Of a stretch of 6,817 nt of DNA, positions 5,368-6,817 are shown piece by piece. A program made the translations under genes and the position numbers. How positions within the stretch are numbered: the first letter of the stretch is position 1; the number at the start of each line of letters is the position of its first letter. This DNA comes from Wenzhouxiangella sp. (GTDB lineage: Bacteria > Pseudomonadota > Gammaproteobacteria > Xanthomonadales > Wenzhouxiangellaceae): NCBI GenBank assembly GCA_007119095.1, contig SKQI01000092.1:1-6817 (forward strand). The letters are read 5' to 3'. The notes under the pieces were generated by a model. That model was not told the DNA's origin. It made no database searches and was given only the letters and a program-made list of their open reading frames with translations.

Positions 5368-6132
5368 ATGAATCCAGATCAACAGTGGTCACTGGCCGGC
5401 AAGGCGGCGCTGGTAACCGGCGCCAGCCGCGGCATCGGGCTGGCCGTGGCCAGGATGCTGGCCGAGCGCGGCGCCGAAGTGGGCCTGGTTGCGCGCGGCC
5501 AGGAGAGGCTGGACCAGGCTGTCGGTCAATTGCGGGCAGACGGCTTGAAGGTTCACGGCATCGCGGCCGATGTCAGCCGGGCCGGCGACCGCCAGCGATT
5601 GATCGCCAGCCTCGATGCACCGCTGGACATCCTGGTCAACAATGCCGGCTACAACCTGCGCAAGCCGGCGCTCGAATATACCTCCGAAGAACTCCAGGGC
5701 ATTCTGCAGACCAACCTGATTGGTGCCTTCGAGCTGACCCGGGCCACGCATCGGCGCTTGAAGGCGGCCGGACAGGCCAGCGTGGTCAATATCAGCTCCG
5801 TGGCCGGGCTTACCCATCTGCGTACCGGCGTCGCCTATGCCATGAGCAAGGCCGGGCTGAATCAGATGACCCGCAACCTGGCGGTGGAATGGGCCGCCGA
5901 AGGGATCCGGGTCAATGCGGTCGCACCCTGGTATATCGAGACTCCACTGGCCCAGCAGGTTCTGAAGGATCCAGTTTTCCTCTCCGAAGTGCTCGCACGA
6001 ACGCCACTGCAACGGGTCGGCCGACCTGAAGAAGTAGCCGGCCTGGTAGCCTTTCTCTGCCTGCCGCTGGCCGGCTACATTACCGGCCAGGTGATTGCTG
6101 TCGATGGCGGCTTCAGCATCTACGGCTTTTAG
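5368..6132 (+). CDS. Short-chain dehydrogenase/reductase, tropinone-reductase-like
   Basis: This encodes 254 residues, the standard length of a classical SDR, and is cytoplasmic. The Rossmann nucleotide-binding motif TGASRGIG is at 17-24 and NNAG at 91-94. The catalytic Ser144, Tyr157 and Lys161 are present (NISSVAG and YAMSK). Arg21 and Arg43 (VARG) suggest NADP(H) rather than NAD(H). The stretch GYNLRKPALEYTSEEL after NNAG, and NLAVEWAAEGIRVNAVAPWYIETPL later, resemble the tropinone-reductase-like branch. In bacteria, substrates of that branch are mostly unknown. GQVIAVDGGFSIYGF is the usual SDR ending. It follows the deaminase gene by 39 bases and precedes an acyl-CoA dehydrogenase gene, which might hint at acyl or ketone metabolism. 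That link is weak because a promoter-like region separates them. The substrate is not predicted. Confidence 0.9.
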   Translation: MNPDQQWSLAGKAALVTGASRGIGLAVARMLAERGAEVGLVARGQERLDQAVGQLRADGLKVHGIAADVSRAGDRQRLIASLDAPLDILVNNAGYNLRKPALEYTSEELQGILQTNLIGAFELTRATHRRLKAAGQASVVNISSVAGLTHLRTGVAYAMSKAGLNQMTRNLAVEWAAEGIRVNAVAPWYIETPLAQQVLKDPVFLSEVLARTPLQRVGRPEEVAGLVAFLCLPLAGYITGQVIAVDGGFSIYGF

Positions 6133-6165
6133 GCCGAACATTTCATAGATTGCACACGCAATTCC

Positions 6166-6194
6166 TTCACCCCCGCCATACGCAAACGTATGGT
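6166..6194 (+). promoter_or_regulatory. Candidate promoter of the acyl-CoA dehydrogenase gene
   Basis: TTCACC (6166-6171) and TATGGT (6189-6194) each match four of six sigma-70 consensus bases with the ideal 17-base spacing. Transcription would start near 6201, about 29 bases before ATG 6230. Both boxes are imperfect, as expected for a regulated promoter. Confidence 0.4.
6176..6193. promoter_or_regulatory. Perfect inverted repeat, candidate repressor operator
   Basis: CCATACG (6176-6182) and CGTATGG (6187-6193) are exact reverse complements around a CAAA centre. The repeat lies in the spacer and overlaps the -10 box of the candidate promoter, where a repressor would block RNA polymerase. The 18-bp size suits a dimeric TetR-type regulator, a class that often controls fatty-acid oxidation genes. 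No T-run follows, so it is not an intrinsic terminator. The regulator is not in the window. Confidence 0.45.
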
Positions 6195-6229
6195 AGGCTG
6201 CCGTCTCCATTCAAGACCGGATCACAACC

Positions 6230-6817
6230 ATGCCGTACTACAAGGCCCCGCTCGAAGACTTCCGCTTTCTCTACAACGAATTCCTGGACCTGAGCCAGTG
6301 CCAGGATCTGCCAACCATGGCCGATGCCACCCCCGATGTGATCGAGGCGGTGATCAGCGAAGGTTCGAAACTGTGCGAGGAGGTGCTGCAGCCAATCAAC
6401 GAAGTCGGCGACCGGATCGGCTGCCGCCATAACGAGCAGGACCACAGCGTCACCATGCCGGAAGGCTTCGGCGAGGCCTACCGCCAGTTCTGCGAAGGCG
6501 GCTGGTCCGGGCTGGTGGCTGATCCCGACTACGGCGGCCAGGGCCTGCCCAGCTTTGTCGGCCTGGCGATGTCGGAAATGAAAAACGCCGCCAACGCCTC
6601 CTTTGCCGCCTACCCCGGCCTGACCCTGGGCGCCTACGAGGTCATTCACGCCTACGGCAGCGATGAACAGAAGCAGACCTACCTGCCGAAGATGGTCAGC
6701 GGCGAGTGGGGCGGCACCATGAACCTGACCGAACCGCAGTGCGGCACCGATCTGGGCCTGATCCGCTCGCGCGCCGAACCGCAGGACGACGGCAGCTATC
6801 GCATTTCCGGCACCAAG
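6230..6817 (+). CDS. Acyl-CoA dehydrogenase, long form (N-terminal part)
   Basis: The first 196 codons are present and the frame runs off the right edge. The family is about 590-600 residues, so roughly one third is seen. The N-terminus MPYYKAPLEDFRFLYNEFL is the short leading domain (AcylCoA_DH_N) that marks the long form. A helical N-terminal dehydrogenase domain follows, with GGWSGLVADPDYGGQGLP and FAAYPGLTLGAYEVIHAYGS. The flavin/substrate motif TMNLTEPQCGTDLG then begins the middle domain, with Met164 and Asp174. The enzyme introduces a trans-2 double bond into an acyl-CoA using FAD. Members include general fatty acyl-CoA dehydrogenases and the methylmercaptopropionyl-CoA dehydrogenase DmdC; the visible part does not decide between them. 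The start is chosen from the family N-terminus; only a weak GGAT site precedes it. Confidence 0.92.
   Translation, partial: MPYYKAPLEDFRFLYNEFLDLSQCQDLPTMADATPDVIEAVISEGSKLCEEVLQPINEVGDRIGCRHNEQDHSVTMPEGFGEAYRQFCEGGWSGLVADPDYGGQGLPSFVGLAMSEMKNAANASFAAYPGLTLGAYEVIHAYGSDEQKQTYLPKMVSGEWGGTMNLTEPQCGTDLGLIRSRAEPQDDGSYRISGTK

Noticed and set aside
5295..6210. Long open frames overlapping the short-chain dehydrogenase, one on the plus strand (5295-6029) and one on the minus strand (5389-6210)
   Set aside because: Both are GC-rich shadow frames; their translations are compositionally biased and show no domain motifs, while the dehydrogenase frame has every catalytic motif.
6133..6229. Intrinsic terminator after the short-chain dehydrogenase gene
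   Set aside because: The only stem is the 6176-6193 palindrome, which has no following T-run and fits an operator better.

Overview
The window is ordinary, densely coded, GC-rich bacterial chromosome, most likely from a gammaproteobacterium. The evidence is a YgfX-like membrane protein, a YajQ of standard length, a YihG-type acyltransferase and an adenosine/adenine deaminase closely resembling the Pseudomonas PA0148 type. I cannot place the genus. I see no tRNA, rRNA, CRISPR array, insertion sequence or phage gene, and no gene-free stretch longer than about 150 bases.

Layout. Positions 1-203 hold the C-terminal end of a probable outer-membrane beta-barrel protein (DUF3034-like). It is followed 15 bases later by a lipoprotein form of group 1 truncated haemoglobin (219-710). 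A promoter-like sequence at 711-741 then leads, apparently without a leader, into a YgfX/CptA-like two-helix membrane protein (749-1174). That gene converges tail to tail with yajQ (1188-1670, minus strand), with 13 bases between the stop codons.

A 141-base intergenic region (1671-1811) separates yajQ from a divergent GAF-GGDEF diguanylate cyclase (1812-3344). The cyclase keeps both its active site and its inhibitory site. Each gene has a -10-like box, and an imperfect dyad lies between them. Downstream of the cyclase, on the same strand with gaps of 18, 40 and 39 bases, come a YihG-type lysophospholipid acyltransferase (3363-4259), a type-2 adenine deaminase (4300-5328) and a tropinone-reductase-like short-chain dehydrogenase (5368-6132). 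A 97-base gap with a perfect 7-bp inverted repeat and promoter-like boxes precedes a long-form acyl-CoA dehydrogenase (6230 to the window end, truncated).

How the genes may work together. The most suggestive arrangement is the divergent pair of a c-di-GMP synthase and YajQ, because some YajQ proteins in Xanthomonas and Pseudomonas bind c-di-GMP. This could be a local signal-and-effector pair, but that is inference from gene order and literature. The remaining genes are metabolic (lipid acylation, purine salvage, oxidoreduction, fatty-acid or acyl-CoA oxidation) and have no obvious single pathway in common. I did not find a convincing undescribed multi-gene system.
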